DNA from: Caloranaerobacter azorensis DSM 13643
Lineage (GTDB): Bacteria; Bacillota; Clostridia; Tissierellales; Thermohalobacteraceae
Direction of reading: 5' to 3'
DNA: 47,034 nt
NCBI RefSeq assembly: GCF_900129995.1
Contig: NZ_FQXO01000014.1
Span: 1 to 47,034, forward strand
A model generated the notes under the pieces. That model worked only from the letters and a program-made list of their open reading frames with translations. It was not told the DNA's origin and searched no databases. Below are positions 34,613 to 43,736 of this stretch, piece by piece. How positions within the stretch are numbered: the stretch's first letter is position 1; each line of letters starts with the position of its first letter. Both the position numbers and the translations under genes were made by a program.

Positions 34613-34842
34613 ATGTCTGATTTATTTTTTGAAAAGGTGGAAGATATATTATTAATAAAATATTAGGGTAATTATACATGTTTAGGCATTATTCAGCCAC
34701 TAAAGATTTAAATTGTTTTAAGAAATTGAAAAAGTAATTAGAAAAATATTCATTTGATATGAAAAGACTAAAAGATTTATATTGGTTTTTAAAAATAGGA
34801 AGAATTCTATCTTAAAATATAAAATTGGGGGATATTAAAATA

Positions 34843-35526
34843 ATGAAGACATCAAAAAATATAATTTCAACTATTAGCGTTAGTTTAATAGCTATTATTT
34901 TTATAATAATGTTGCTTTTAGTAAAAAATAATATATTTGATTATGTTCAAAATAATAATGGGAAAGATTATATTATTATCAAATCTAATGGGGAAACCCT
35001 CTTATTTAACAGAAAAGATATTAATGAATTAGATAAATATCTAAAAGGTAGTTTCGATCCAGCAACTGAGATTAATAGAATGAGATTTACTTATTTAAAA
35101 AAAATTAATGATACTCAATACTACTTAATTCATTACGGAGGAGGCGTAAAATTACAGAACAATCTATTAGTAAAAAAAGATTGTTCTGATAAAGTTACTT
35201 CTAAATTGATTTCAGAAGCTAGTTTCTACCAGAATTTTAAAATATCTCCTAATAAGCAATATATAGCTTTTCTTTTTGGTCGAAATGAAGGAATTGTGGT
35301 ATTAAGGAATAATTTAGTAATTGTAGATTCTACAACTTTAGAAGAAATAAAAATAGATAAATTGATTAAACCATTTAAATATGCAATATTAGAATATAGA
35401 TGGATAGATAATAAAGATTTAGAAGTGATTATACCAGATATTGAAAGTTGGGATTTTAATACTTTAGAAGAATGGTTTAGGTCTAGTCAAAGACAAACTC
35501 GTAAAATTAAATTAAAAATATATTAA
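34843..35526 (+). CDS. Membrane-anchored protein of unknown function
   Basis: 227 residues. One N-terminal membrane helix (about 10-30), then an extracellular part with a stretch that reads like one blade of a beta-propeller (ISPNKQYIAFLFGRNEGI, then VIVDSTTLEEIKI and YRWIDNKDLEVII). I do not recognise a family. The start is ATG at 34843, with GGGGGA 11 bases upstream; the frame opens earlier at 34825 without its own ribosome site. It is bracketed by the two copies of the duplicated promoter region. Confidence 0.6.
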   Translation: MKTSKNIISTISVSLIAIIFIIMLLLVKNNIFDYVQNNNGKDYIIIKSNGETLLFNRKDINELDKYLKGSFDPATEINRMRFTYLKKINDTQYYLIHYGGGVKLQNNLLVKKDCSDKVTSKLISEASFYQNFKISPNKQYIAFLFGRNEGIVVLRNNLVIVDSTTLEEIKIDKLIKPFKYAILEYRWIDNKDLEVIIPDIESWDFNTLEEWFRSSQRQTRKIKLKIY

Positions 35527-35571
35527 AAATAATCTTAAATACAATAGCTCCAACTTAAAGATTTTAAGATA

Positions 35572-35606
35572 GACCTTGAATAACCAGTGTCGGTTAAATC
35601 AAGGTC
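35572..35606. terminator. Bidirectional hairpin between convergent genes
   Basis: GACCTTGA (35572-35579) pairs with TCAAGGTC (35599-35606), and TAACC / GGTTA pair inside. It lies between the stops of the plus-strand and minus-strand genes. The flanking T or A runs are short, so termination is plausible but not certain. Confidence 0.5.
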
Positions 35607-35624
35607 CAAAAAAACAGTTAATTC

Positions 35625-36305
35625 TTAATTCGCAGATTCTTCTCCAAAGCTTTCATTTATATATTCTTTTATCTCTTCATAAGGTACAGTTATTTCTATA
35701 AATTCTTTTGCACTATCATCTAAAGGCATATAATAAAATACAACATTACTATCTTTAAAGTATATTCTTATTCCCTCGGCTTCGATTCCATCTTTAAGGC
35801 CTTGCTTTTTAGCCTTTTCATTTAAAATTTTCATTACAGCTTCTTTATCTTTAATAAGATTTTCATAATTCATTTCATTTGAAGAAGCCATATCAAGATT
35901 TATACTTTGCATGATATTTATTTCTCCTATATCTGATAATTTACCTTTTCCTTTAAATAACACACTCAAAATATCATTACTGCTCTTTGTGATTTTATAA
36001 TCAATTGATATATCTGTATAAGTTTTATCATTTCCATATATATTCACAATTTCTTGTAAACTTTTATTCATGTTGTTCATGAGCTTTTCAGAATAATTTT
36101 TTATTTGAGGGTAATAAATTGCTATATTTCTTGATTTATCTTTGAATAATTCTTTATCTATACTGTAGTTTAATTTTTCTGTTTCTTCAACTTGTGATTT
36201 GATTTCATTTTCGTGTTGTTTATTATTTGGAGAACCTACTGTACAACCGCTAAGGGCTATACTAGTAATTAATACTGTAGATATTACTGCTTTTTTTAAA
36301 TTCAT
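35625..36305 (-). CDS. Lipoprotein with DUF4163/DUF3298-like region
   Basis: 226 residues. The signal peptide ends in IALSGC (cysteine at about residue 21). The mature part has the YYPQIKNYSEKLMNNMNKSL and YENLIKDKEAVMKILNEKA patterns of the DUF4163-plus-DUF3298 proteins (RsiV/PdaC-like). Those act outside the membrane, for example as lysozyme-binding anti-sigma factors or as domains of peptidoglycan deacetylases. Here there is no cytoplasmic or catalytic domain, so only an accessory sensor or binding role can be inferred. Start ATG behind GGGAGG. Confidence 0.65.
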   Translation of the reverse strand: MNLKKAVISTVLITSIALSGCTVGSPNNKQHENEIKSQVEETEKLNYSIDKELFKDKSRNIAIYYPQIKNYSEKLMNNMNKSLQEIVNIYGNDKTYTDISIDYKITKSSNDILSVLFKGKGKLSDIGEINIMQSINLDMASSNEMNYENLIKDKEAVMKILNEKAKKQGLKDGIEAEGIRIYFKDSNVVFYYMPLDDSAKEFIEITVPYEEIKEYINESFGEESAN

Positions 36306-36412
36306 TTGTTAACCTCCCTATTTGTAAACTTTTGTCTCGTGCAATTATAAATCATTTTGCATTTAAAATAGTAACAAAACGGTTACAATATTATAGACAT
36401 TATGAGGGGCAG

Positions 36413-36499
36413 ATATATAGCATTGATTTGCAAAAATAATATGATAAAATATAAATAGTGGTAATATTTTACTTAAAAGAAATAGAATAAAAGTAAGTT
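36413..36499 (+). repeat. Duplicated promoter region, copy B
   Basis: Matches 34097-34183 at all but about five of 87 positions. It carries TTGATT (36423-36428) and TAAAAT (36445-36450), 16 bases apart, a better -10 than copy A. It is the probable promoter of the hydrolase gene that follows. Confidence 0.85.
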
Positions 36500-36526
36500 A
36501 ACTTTTTGAGATAAGGAGGTGTTTGT

Positions 36527-37168
36527 GTGAAAGTCAAATATTTAGGGCATGCATGTTTTAAAATCACTACAAACAAAGGGATAAGGATAATGACAGATCC
36601 ATTTGATGAAACTGTAGGCTATGAAATACCAAGAGATGAAGTTGACATAGTAACTACAAGCCATGACCATTTTGACCATAATTATATTAAAGGACCTACT
36701 GGGGATTTTGAAGTAGTAAATAAGGTAGGAAATTTTTACGTAAAAGATGTGCCAATTACAGGAATAGCTACTTATCACGATAAACATCAGGGAAGCGAAA
36801 GAGGAAGTAATGTTGTATACATATTTACAATTGGAGATTTAAGAGTATGTCATCTAGGAGATTTAGGACATATACCAGATAGTAAACAGATAGAAGCTAT
36901 TGGTAAAGTAGATGTATTAATGATTCCAGTTGGAGGAGTATACACAATAGATGCAGATGAAGCAAAAGAAGTTGTAGACCTTATAAATCCTAAAATAGTC
37001 ATTCCTATGCATTATAAAACAGAACATTTAAAATTTGAATTGGGAAGTTTAGATAAATTTACAAAGTACTTTAGTAATGTGGAAAAAGTAAATTCTCAAG
37101 AAATAGAAATTAATAAAGATGTTATTTCTAATGCAGAAAAGAAAGTTATTGTGTTAAGATATAAATAG
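36527..37168 (+). CDS. Metallo-beta-lactamase-fold hydrolase, UPF0173 type
   Basis: 213 residues. The metal motif HDHFDH is at residues 46-51, and the N-terminal KVKYLGHACFKI and GDLGHIPDSKQ (third histidine) match UPF0173/YtkL-type hydrolases. The third motif is IPMHYKTE near residue 162. It should bind two metal ions; the substrate is unknown. The start is GTG at 36527 behind AAGGAGGTG. The same type of promoter copy lies in front of it and in front of the lipoprotein gene 2.3 kb earlier. Confidence 0.85.
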   Translation: MKVKYLGHACFKITTNKGIRIMTDPFDETVGYEIPRDEVDIVTTSHDHFDHNYIKGPTGDFEVVNKVGNFYVKDVPITGIATYHDKHQGSERGSNVVYIFTIGDLRVCHLGDLGHIPDSKQIEAIGKVDVLMIPVGGVYTIDADEAKEVVDLINPKIVIPMHYKTEHLKFELGSLDKFTKYFSNVEKVNSQEIEINKDVISNAEKKVIVLRYK

Positions 37169-37195
37169 GGCAACGGGTATAGTTCGTTGCCCTAT
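37166..37195 (+). terminator. Hairpin overlapping the stop codon of the hydrolase gene
   Basis: TAGGGCAACG (37166-37175) pairs with CGTTGCCCTA (37185-37194). The T run that follows is weak, so it is a probable rather than certain terminator. Confidence 0.6.
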
Positions 37196-37296
37196 TATCA
37201 ATTCAGCCCAATGCTTGTAATATAATACCATTTAAGAAATTATAGTATTTTGCCGATATAATATAAAGATGACATTAAAGATTCGGAGGTATGGGT

Positions 37297-40200
37297 ATGG
37301 TAATGAACGGATTAAAAAGGATTTTTTCTATAATTTTAGTTGTGATACTTACAATTACATATGTCCCATATTTAGATATGATAGGTTATTCAGAGAATAC
37401 TTTAAGTATAGATTCTATAACTCCAAATAAAGTTTCTGCTGGAAATGGTAAAATTGTAACCGTTACTGGTACAGGATTTGGTAATGATGCTGAACAAATA
37501 AGTATAAAGATAATGTATGATAAGAAAAGTGAGATTACTAATCTTGATAGTAGCAGTATATTATCCATTAATGATAGTGAGATTAGGATAAGAATACCTG
37601 ATTCAAATGGATACATAGGTGGAGCTTATTTATCTATAAGTAGAACAGGTTGGGGAGCAGCTTCCATACCTTTCGAATATGTAAAAGATCCTAGTATAGG
37701 GAAAGTTATTACAAATACAGAGATAAAAATTGAAAGAGATACAGATGGGAATATAATAAAAAATCCTGATGGTTCAGTAAAAAGAAGTAAAGAAACATAT
37801 TTAGAGATTTATGGTTTCAATTTCAATTTACCCGGAAATAATGACAATATTGAAGATTATGTTGAATTAGAAAATAAAGAAAGTACGATGGCAGCTAGAG
37901 TTATTTATCAAAGCGAGGGTTATATAAAGGCAAAGCTACCAGAAAATTTTGTTTATGGGGACAATTACAGTATAACTATAAAAAATAAATTCGGGGGTTC
38001 ATCTACTAGTAAGCAAATTATTGCATTAGCAGAACATGATATTACACAGCTTTCAAATTTAAAAGTTAATATAGGCAGCACATTAACTATATATGGTACG
38101 AATTTTCCTACTACTGATTTAAGTGTATATATTGGAGATGAAAATGGAGAGAAAGAAGCAGTTGTAGATGCGGCGACTATTAATCAGATTAATATTAAAG
38201 TTCCTCAAGTAGCTACTAATCAATTTCAAAATGTAAAAGTTGTGAACAAAGTTCAAAAAACAGCGGTAACTCTAGTAGATGAATTAGAAGTTTTACCATC
38301 TCCGACCCCTTTTACCGTATATGCTATTACACCGAATGCAGGTACAAAACAGGGGGGAACAGAAGTAAGAATAGTTGGTACAAATTTAACTCCTGATATG
38401 AAGATAATGTTTGGTGAAAATTATGCAACTAATGTTGAACTCGATAAGGAAATGAGTGTAGATGGTAAAACAGTTTTAAAAGCAGTAACCCCACCATCTG
38501 ATACAATTGGAGCTGTTGATGTAAAGGTAATTAATCCTGTCGACAATGGAGAATTTGTTTTGGAAAAGGGATACAGATATACAGAAGTAGGGAATTCATT
38601 AGTAGTTATAGATATAAATCCAACTGAAGGATACGAAACAGGTGGGGATTTAGTATCTATAACAGGTATTAATTTTCAAAGAACAAGAGAAGATGACAAT
38701 GGGGATATAGTTTCTGATGAAAAGAAATTCACATTATCTGAAGATAGTAAAGTACTGACATTAGTGAGTGATGTAATTAAGGATTATCCCAAACCAGGAA
38801 CTAGCGATTTAGTAGATGTAATTAGAGTTAGAACTGTTAAAGTATATTTTGGTGGAGAATTAGCCGAAATACAAACAATTCAGGAAAATGGACAATCTGT
38901 TCCTACTATAATAAATAAAGATACAGGGCAGCAGGTTTTAAGAGTTAAATCGCCACAGGTTGCATTAAAACCTAGGGTAGATACTCCTGTTGATATTTCT
39001 GTTGAAATAACAACTAGATTTATAGATGCATCTACGTATGATGAGAATAAAAATGATGGTACAATTATAGACCAGTTCACAGAAAAGGAAATAGCTTCAA
39101 GACAGTTTATATATAAACCTGTTCCAAGTGCACCAGAACTTAAGAGTGTGTACTTGTATAAAGTAAATGGATTACCTTTGATAGACGATAATTCACAAAT
39201 GGCTAAAGGACCTGCTGGAAGTACGATATATATATATGGTCTAGATTTTAGACCGGATGCAAAGGTATATTTCTTTAAAGAAGATGGGAAACTTCTGGAC
39301 GAATATTTAGTACCAAGAAATGAGGGACAAGTAGTTGCAGTTGATACTTTACAAGGGGCTCTAAATGGAAAAACAATAAATAGAATAGAAGTAGTTGTAC
39401 CAGACATAAAAGAATTAGGTGCTGTTACAGTTTTAGTAAAAAATGCAGATGGCGGAAGAACAAAGACAATAGCTGAATTTATAGAAGAGGGAAGTTATAC
39501 TGATAGAGAATTAGAAGTTAGACAGTTTGAATATATTTCTACACCTATAATAGATGAAGTAGTGCCTAGCTATGGTTCTACTAACTATACAAAGGATGGG
39601 CAAGTTATTTTTAAAAATCCTATAGTTGTTATAAAAGGAGATATGTTTTTATCTATAGCGGAAACTGATCAAAATGGAGAGACAACTATTAAAAAACCTT
39701 ATGTATATGTTGTTCCTAAAAGTATAACAACACAAGAAATAAAAAATGCTCATTACAGCAGTCCAGATACAATTCTTAAGTATAAGGGAGAAGTATTAGA
39801 AATAACGACAGAAAAGGATAATAAGCTCATCAAATTAGATGGGGTTAAAGATAGATTAGGAAACAGAATGGTAGTTAGGATGCCTTCTGTGAATGAAGAT
39901 AATGGAGGTTATAGAGATATCATAATTATAAATCCAGATGGTGGTATTAATAGAGTGGAGGATGCTTTTGAATATAGAAAGCCTGAAAGTAGACCAGAAA
40001 TAATATCTATTAAGCCAGATAAAGGTAATATATCAGGAGGAGAGAGAGTAGTAATAACAGGTAAAGATTTTGACTATGATCCTCAAGAAATACTTGTCAT
40101 AGTCACTATAGATGGCGAACAAGCACAGGTTGAGAAGGTAGAGAGGAGTACATCAGGAGAGAATAATATTATAGAGGTAACTATAATCACTCCGAGAGGG

Positions 40201-43200
40201 ACAGAAGGTAAAAAGATTTTGCAAGTAATAAATCAGGATGGCGGTACTGCTGAAGGATACTACACATATACTAGAGTTTGTACTAATCCTATCATAAAAA
40301 CGATAGCACCATCTCATGGAGGACCATTGACAGAAGTAATTATTAAAGGGGACGATTTTGTACTGCCTAGTCCAGATTCACAAGATGAAGACGAAAAACG
40401 TGGCACTAGAGTATTATTTAATGATTATGAAATTCAAACTAATGTAATAGATGAAAATAATGTGGTAATAGAGGATGTTTACGTTATAGATAAAGAAACA
40501 ATCAGGGTAGTAGTTCCTGATAATTTGCCTTTGGGACTTAAAGATGTAACGGTAGTAAATCCGGATACAGCCAAGTTTACTGTGAAAGATGGTTTTAACT
40601 ATTTGAAACCTCAAAGTAATCCTACTATTACTTCAATATCTCCAAAAGAAGGTTCTAAAGATGGCGGAACTATAGTTACTATAGAAGGTACAGACTTTAT
40701 GGAAGGAATTGAAGTATATTTTGGAGAAAAGAAAGGTATTAATCCAATAGTAAATGGAGATGGAACTAAGATATTTGTTACTACACCGAGCTATGAAATA
40801 GATGAAAAGATTACCGACAGAGTTTCTGTGCCGGTTACAATTGTGAACTCTGATGGAGGTTCTGCTACAGAACGCAATGGATTTACATTTAGAGTACCGG
40901 GAAGTTTTCCAAATATAGAAAAGATAGACCCACAAGTAGGTTCAACTGCTGGTTATGATACTATAACCATTATAGGTAATGACTTTAGATATTCAGATTT
41001 AAACAGTAATGGTAAATGGGACGAGGGAGAACCTCTACCAAGAGTATATTTTAATGGGATAGAGGCTTTAGATGTTCAATATTCTAGCTATAAAGTATTA
41101 ATAGTTAAAACTCCGCCATATTTTAAGCCCGGTACAGTAGATGTTATATTAGTTAATCCAGATGCAGGTACATTCGTATTTAAAGACGGATTTACTTATG
41201 AAAGGTCTAAACCAGAAATAACTAGTATAACACCCGATACTGTTACAAAATTAGGCGGTACAGAATTAACTATTTTGGGTAAAAACTTTATCGACAGAAG
41301 TAAAATAAATCCTAGTAATTATTTTTGCGCAGAAAACATAGATTTAGAGGTTGTATTCGGAGACGAATATGATTATACACCTATTGTAGGTGGTCATGGG
41401 ATTGTAGAGGTTGGGAACTTACAGGTTGAGTATGATAATAGAGATGTAGAAGCTGAAAATAATGTATTTATAAGATTGGATAATGAAGAGAAAATGTCTT
41501 TTAATCTTAAAGAAGGACAGACTAGAATAGTAACCTTACCAACTGGACTAGATGAAACGAAATTAGAAGGTATAAAGATAGAACTCAAGGACGACAAACT
41601 TATAGTTACGAGGAGATTATCTCCAAAAGTAAAATATGTAGATGAGAATACATTAATCGTTGTAACTCCTCCACAGGATACAATAGGAGAAAAGAAAGTA
41701 AAAGTTGTAAATATAGACGGAGGTACAGGAGAAGGCACAATAGAGGTAAGAAGTCCTAACAGTCGTCCGGTAATTACTAATATAGAGCCAAAAAGACCTG
41801 TTTATAAGGCAGATTCTGAAGAAGTAGATTATTATGTTGTAGAATCTACAATAGATGGAGGGCTAACATTTACTATTGAGGGTAGTGATTTTAGAAAAGG
41901 TGTAAGAGTAATGGTCGGCAGTGAGGAGGCAGAAATAATATCGAGAAGTAATGATGACGATAAAATAGTAGTAAAGTCTCCTAAAGGAAGAGAAATAGAC
42001 ATAAATAAGCCACTACGTATTATAGTTATCAATGAAGATGGTGGAACTGCTGATTCATCTCTTAAAGAAGGACTGCCAATATATTATGTATACAGAACGA
42101 AAGAAAGTAATCCGGTAATAGAGGAAGTTACTCCAAATAGAGGAAGTGCAGCCGGTGGCGACAGAATTACTATTATGGGTAATGACTTTAGAATAGAGAA
42201 TATTACAGTAAGGATTGGGACAAGGGAAGCAACGGTGGTTTTAGAAGAATCTTCATACAAAAAATTGGTTGTAATAACACCGCCAAGCGATATTCTAGGG
42301 CCTGTAGACATATTCATTAGAAACGAGTCGGCTTTAGGTGAAGTAGTCTTAAATAATGGATTTACTTATTATTCAAATCCAACTATAGAATATATAAAAC
42401 CTGATGAAGTACACTTTACAGGAGGACAAAAGGTTACAATTAAAGGTAGCATGTTTATGGAGGGTATAAAAGTATATATCGATGGAGAAGAAGTTAAAGA
42501 TGTAAAGTATATAGATGAAAATACGGTAGAAATAGTAACTCCAGAAGGGGAATTAGGATACAAGGATATTAAGGTAGAAAATACGGATGGTGGTTCTTTT
42601 GTAGCAGTTGGAGGTTTAAAATATATTTTACCTATACCTTCAGAGCCTACAGGTTTCTCTGCATATCCTGGACATGAGCGTTCTATAGTTTTAAAATGGG
42701 ATTCAGTGGAAGGAGCAGAGAGATATAAAATATTTGGTAAGAAAAAAGGGGAAGATGAGTACAAATTTTTAGCAGAAACTTCTGAACTTGAATATTATAT
42801 TAAAGATTTAAAAGAAGATACTAGATATTATTTTAAGTTATGGGCTGTAAATAAGTATGGAGAATCAGAGGATTATGCGTATGCACATGCTACCACTTTA
42901 GATTCAAAAGAAGACAAAGGAGATAGCAAATACGATGATGAATCGATAACTACTAAAAGTGTAATAAAGAATTCGGCAGGTAATATTTCAGTATTATTAC
43001 CAGAAAAATATACGATAGGTCAGTATACAATAAGCCTAACCGATAAAAATTATAAAGATTTTAAGCAGATAGAATTAATTATACCATTGAAAACAATAAT
43101 GAGTGATTCTGGAAGAGTAGCTCTAATGTCTAGTGAAATATATTTGAATTTGCCGTTTTATAGTTTTAGAACTGGTTTGATAAATAAAGGTATAAGGAGT

Positions 43201-43572
43201 CTAGATAACGATTCTAATGTTAAAGTTGTAGTAACTAGAATACCTGAATCGGAAAAGCATATGCTATCTAAAAAGCTTGAAAGAAATGAGAAACTTTTAA
43301 CAGATGTATTTAAGATACAATTTATGCTTCAAGAGGGAAAAGACGTTATACCATTTGAGATGTATAGCTATGTGAACATATCACTCATTGTAGATAAAGA
43401 AAATCTAGAAAAAGAAAGAATGCATTTAGGAGTAGTTAATGTTGAAAAAAATAAAATTGATGAGTATGAATCTTCAACCTATCAAGTATTTGACTATGAT
43501 CGTATGAAATGGGTTTATTGTGTTCAGGGTAGAATAAATAAAGGAGGTAAATTTGTAGTAAGGTATAAATAA
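37297..43572 (+). CDS. Giant secreted IPT/TIG-repeat protein with a fibronectin type III domain
   Basis: About 2,091 residues. A signal peptide at about 1-30 is followed by about 15 IPT/TIG-type immunoglobulin-like repeats, each opening like PxITSITPxxGSxxGG and TVTIxGxxF; clear ones begin near residues 36, 345, 445, 900, 1105, 1205, 1310, 1485, 1605 and 1694. Several carry long insertions. A fibronectin type III domain lies at about 1781-1868 (SEPTGFSAYPG; YYFKLWAVNKYGES), then a C-terminal domain of about 200 residues that I do not recognise. There is no LPXTG anchor or SLH domain. It is probably a fibrous cell-surface or S-layer-associated protein, followed by an SLH protein. Start ATG at 37297, seven bases after GGAGG. 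Confidence 0.85.
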   Translation: MVMNGLKRIFSIILVVILTITYVPYLDMIGYSENTLSIDSITPNKVSAGNGKIVTVTGTGFGNDAEQISIKIMYDKKSEITNLDSSSILSINDSEIRIRIPDSNGYIGGAYLSISRTGWGAASIPFEYVKDPSIGKVITNTEIKIERDTDGNIIKNPDGSVKRSKETYLEIYGFNFNLPGNNDNIEDYVELENKESTMAARVIYQSEGYIKAKLPENFVYGDNYSITIKNKFGGSSTSKQIIALAEHDITQLSNLKVNIGSTLTIYGTNFPTTDLSVYIGDENGEKEAVVDAATINQINIKVPQVATNQFQNVKVVNKVQKTAVTLVDELEVLPSPTPFTVYAITPNAGTKQGGTEVRIVGTNLTPDMKIMFGENYATNVELDKEMSVDGKTVLKAVTPPSDTIGAVDVKVINPVDNGEFVLEKGYRYTEVGNSLVVIDINPTEGYETGGDLVSITGINFQRTREDDNGDIVSDEKKFTLSEDSKVLTLVSDVIKDYPKPGTSDLVDVIRVRTVKVYFGGELAEIQTIQENGQSVPTIINKDTGQQVLRVKSPQVALKPRVDTPVDISVEITTRFIDASTYDENKNDGTIIDQFTEKEIASRQFIYKPVPSAPELKSVYLYKVNGLPLIDDNSQMAKGPAGSTIYIYGLDFRPDAKVYFFKEDGKLLDEYLVPRNEGQVVAVDTLQGALNGKTINRIEVVVPDIKELGAVTVLVKNADGGRTKTIAEFIEEGSYTDRELEVRQFEYISTPIIDEVVPSYGSTNYTKDGQVIFKNPIVVIKGDMFLSIAETDQNGETTIKKPYVYVVPKSITTQEIKNAHYSSPDTILKYKGEVLEITTEKDNKLIKLDGVKDRLGNRMVVRMPSVNEDNGGYRDIIIINPDGGINRVEDAFEYRKPESRPEIISIKPDKGNISGGERVVITGKDFDYDPQEILVIVTIDGEQAQVEKVERSTSGENNIIEVTIITPRGTEGKKILQVINQDGGTAEGYYTYTRVCTNPIIKTIAPSHGGPLTEVIIKGDDFVLPSPDSQDEDEKRGTRVLFNDYEIQTNVIDENNVVIEDVYVIDKETIRVVVPDNLPLGLKDVTVVNPDTAKFTVKDGFNYLKPQSNPTITSISPKEGSKDGGTIVTIEGTDFMEGIEVYFGEKKGINPIVNGDGTKIFVTTPSYEIDEKITDRVSVPVTIVNSDGGSATERNGFTFRVPGSFPNIEKIDPQVGSTAGYDTITIIGNDFRYSDLNSNGKWDEGEPLPRVYFNGIEALDVQYSSYKVLIVKTPPYFKPGTVDVILVNPDAGTFVFKDGFTYERSKPEITSITPDTVTKLGGTELTILGKNFIDRSKINPSNYFCAENIDLEVVFGDEYDYTPIVGGHGIVEVGNLQVEYDNRDVEAENNVFIRLDNEEKMSFNLKEGQTRIVTLPTGLDETKLEGIKIELKDDKLIVTRRLSPKVKYVDENTLIVVTPPQDTIGEKKVKVVNIDGGTGEGTIEVRSPNSRPVITNIEPKRPVYKADSEEVDYYVVESTIDGGLTFTIEGSDFRKGVRVMVGSEEAEIISRSNDDDKIVVKSPKGREIDINKPLRIIVINEDGGTADSSLKEGLPIYYVYRTKESNPVIEEVTPNRGSAAGGDRITIMGNDFRIENITVRIGTREATVVLEESSYKKLVVITPPSDILGPVDIFIRNESALGEVVLNNGFTYYSNPTIEYIKPDEVHFTGGQKVTIKGSMFMEGIKVYIDGEEVKDVKYIDENTVEIVTPEGELGYKDIKVENTDGGSFVAVGGLKYILPIPSEPTGFSAYPGHERSIVLKWDSVEGAERYKIFGKKKGEDEYKFLAETSELEYYIKDLKEDTRYYFKLWAVNKYGESEDYAYAHATTLDSKEDKGDSKYDDESITTKSVIKNSAGNISVLLPEKYTIGQYTISLTDKNYKDFKQIELIIPLKTIMSDSGRVALMSSEIYLNLPFYSFRTGLINKGIRSLDNDSNVKVVVTRIPESEKHMLSKKLERNEKLLTDVFKIQFMLQEGKDVIPFEMYSYVNISLIVDKENLEKERMHLGVVNVEKNKIDEYESSTYQVFDYDRMKWVYCVQGRINKGGKFVVRYK

Positions 43573-43712
43573 TAATGTAAAATTGAAAATTTAAAATTAA
43601 AAATTAGGAGTTGATAGATAATAGTCGATGGTCGATGGTTAATAGTTATTAACTTTCGACTATCGACTATAAAATAATTTTACATTTTAAATTTTAAACT
43701 ATAGTCTAGTGC
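43571..43712. repeat. Long AT-rich palindrome with GTCGATGG inner arms
   Basis: The outer arms are AATGTAAAATTGAAAATTTA on the left and TTTTACATTTTAAATTTT on the right. The inner arms, from ATAGTCGATGGTCGATGG to TTCGACTATCGACTAT, give a near-perfect stem of about 25 bp. A GC-richer tail, TAGTCTAGTGCCTAGTTC, follows. It fills most of the 164 bases between the two surface-protein genes. Confidence 0.75.
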
Positions 43713-43736
43713 CTAGTTCAAAGCGAGGTGTTATAA

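Noticed and set aside
37386-42764. Several minus-strand open frames inside the TIG-repeat gene
   Set aside because: They lie wholly within a long, clear coding gene on the plus strand and encode low-complexity serine- or isoleucine-rich sequences typical of antisense frames.
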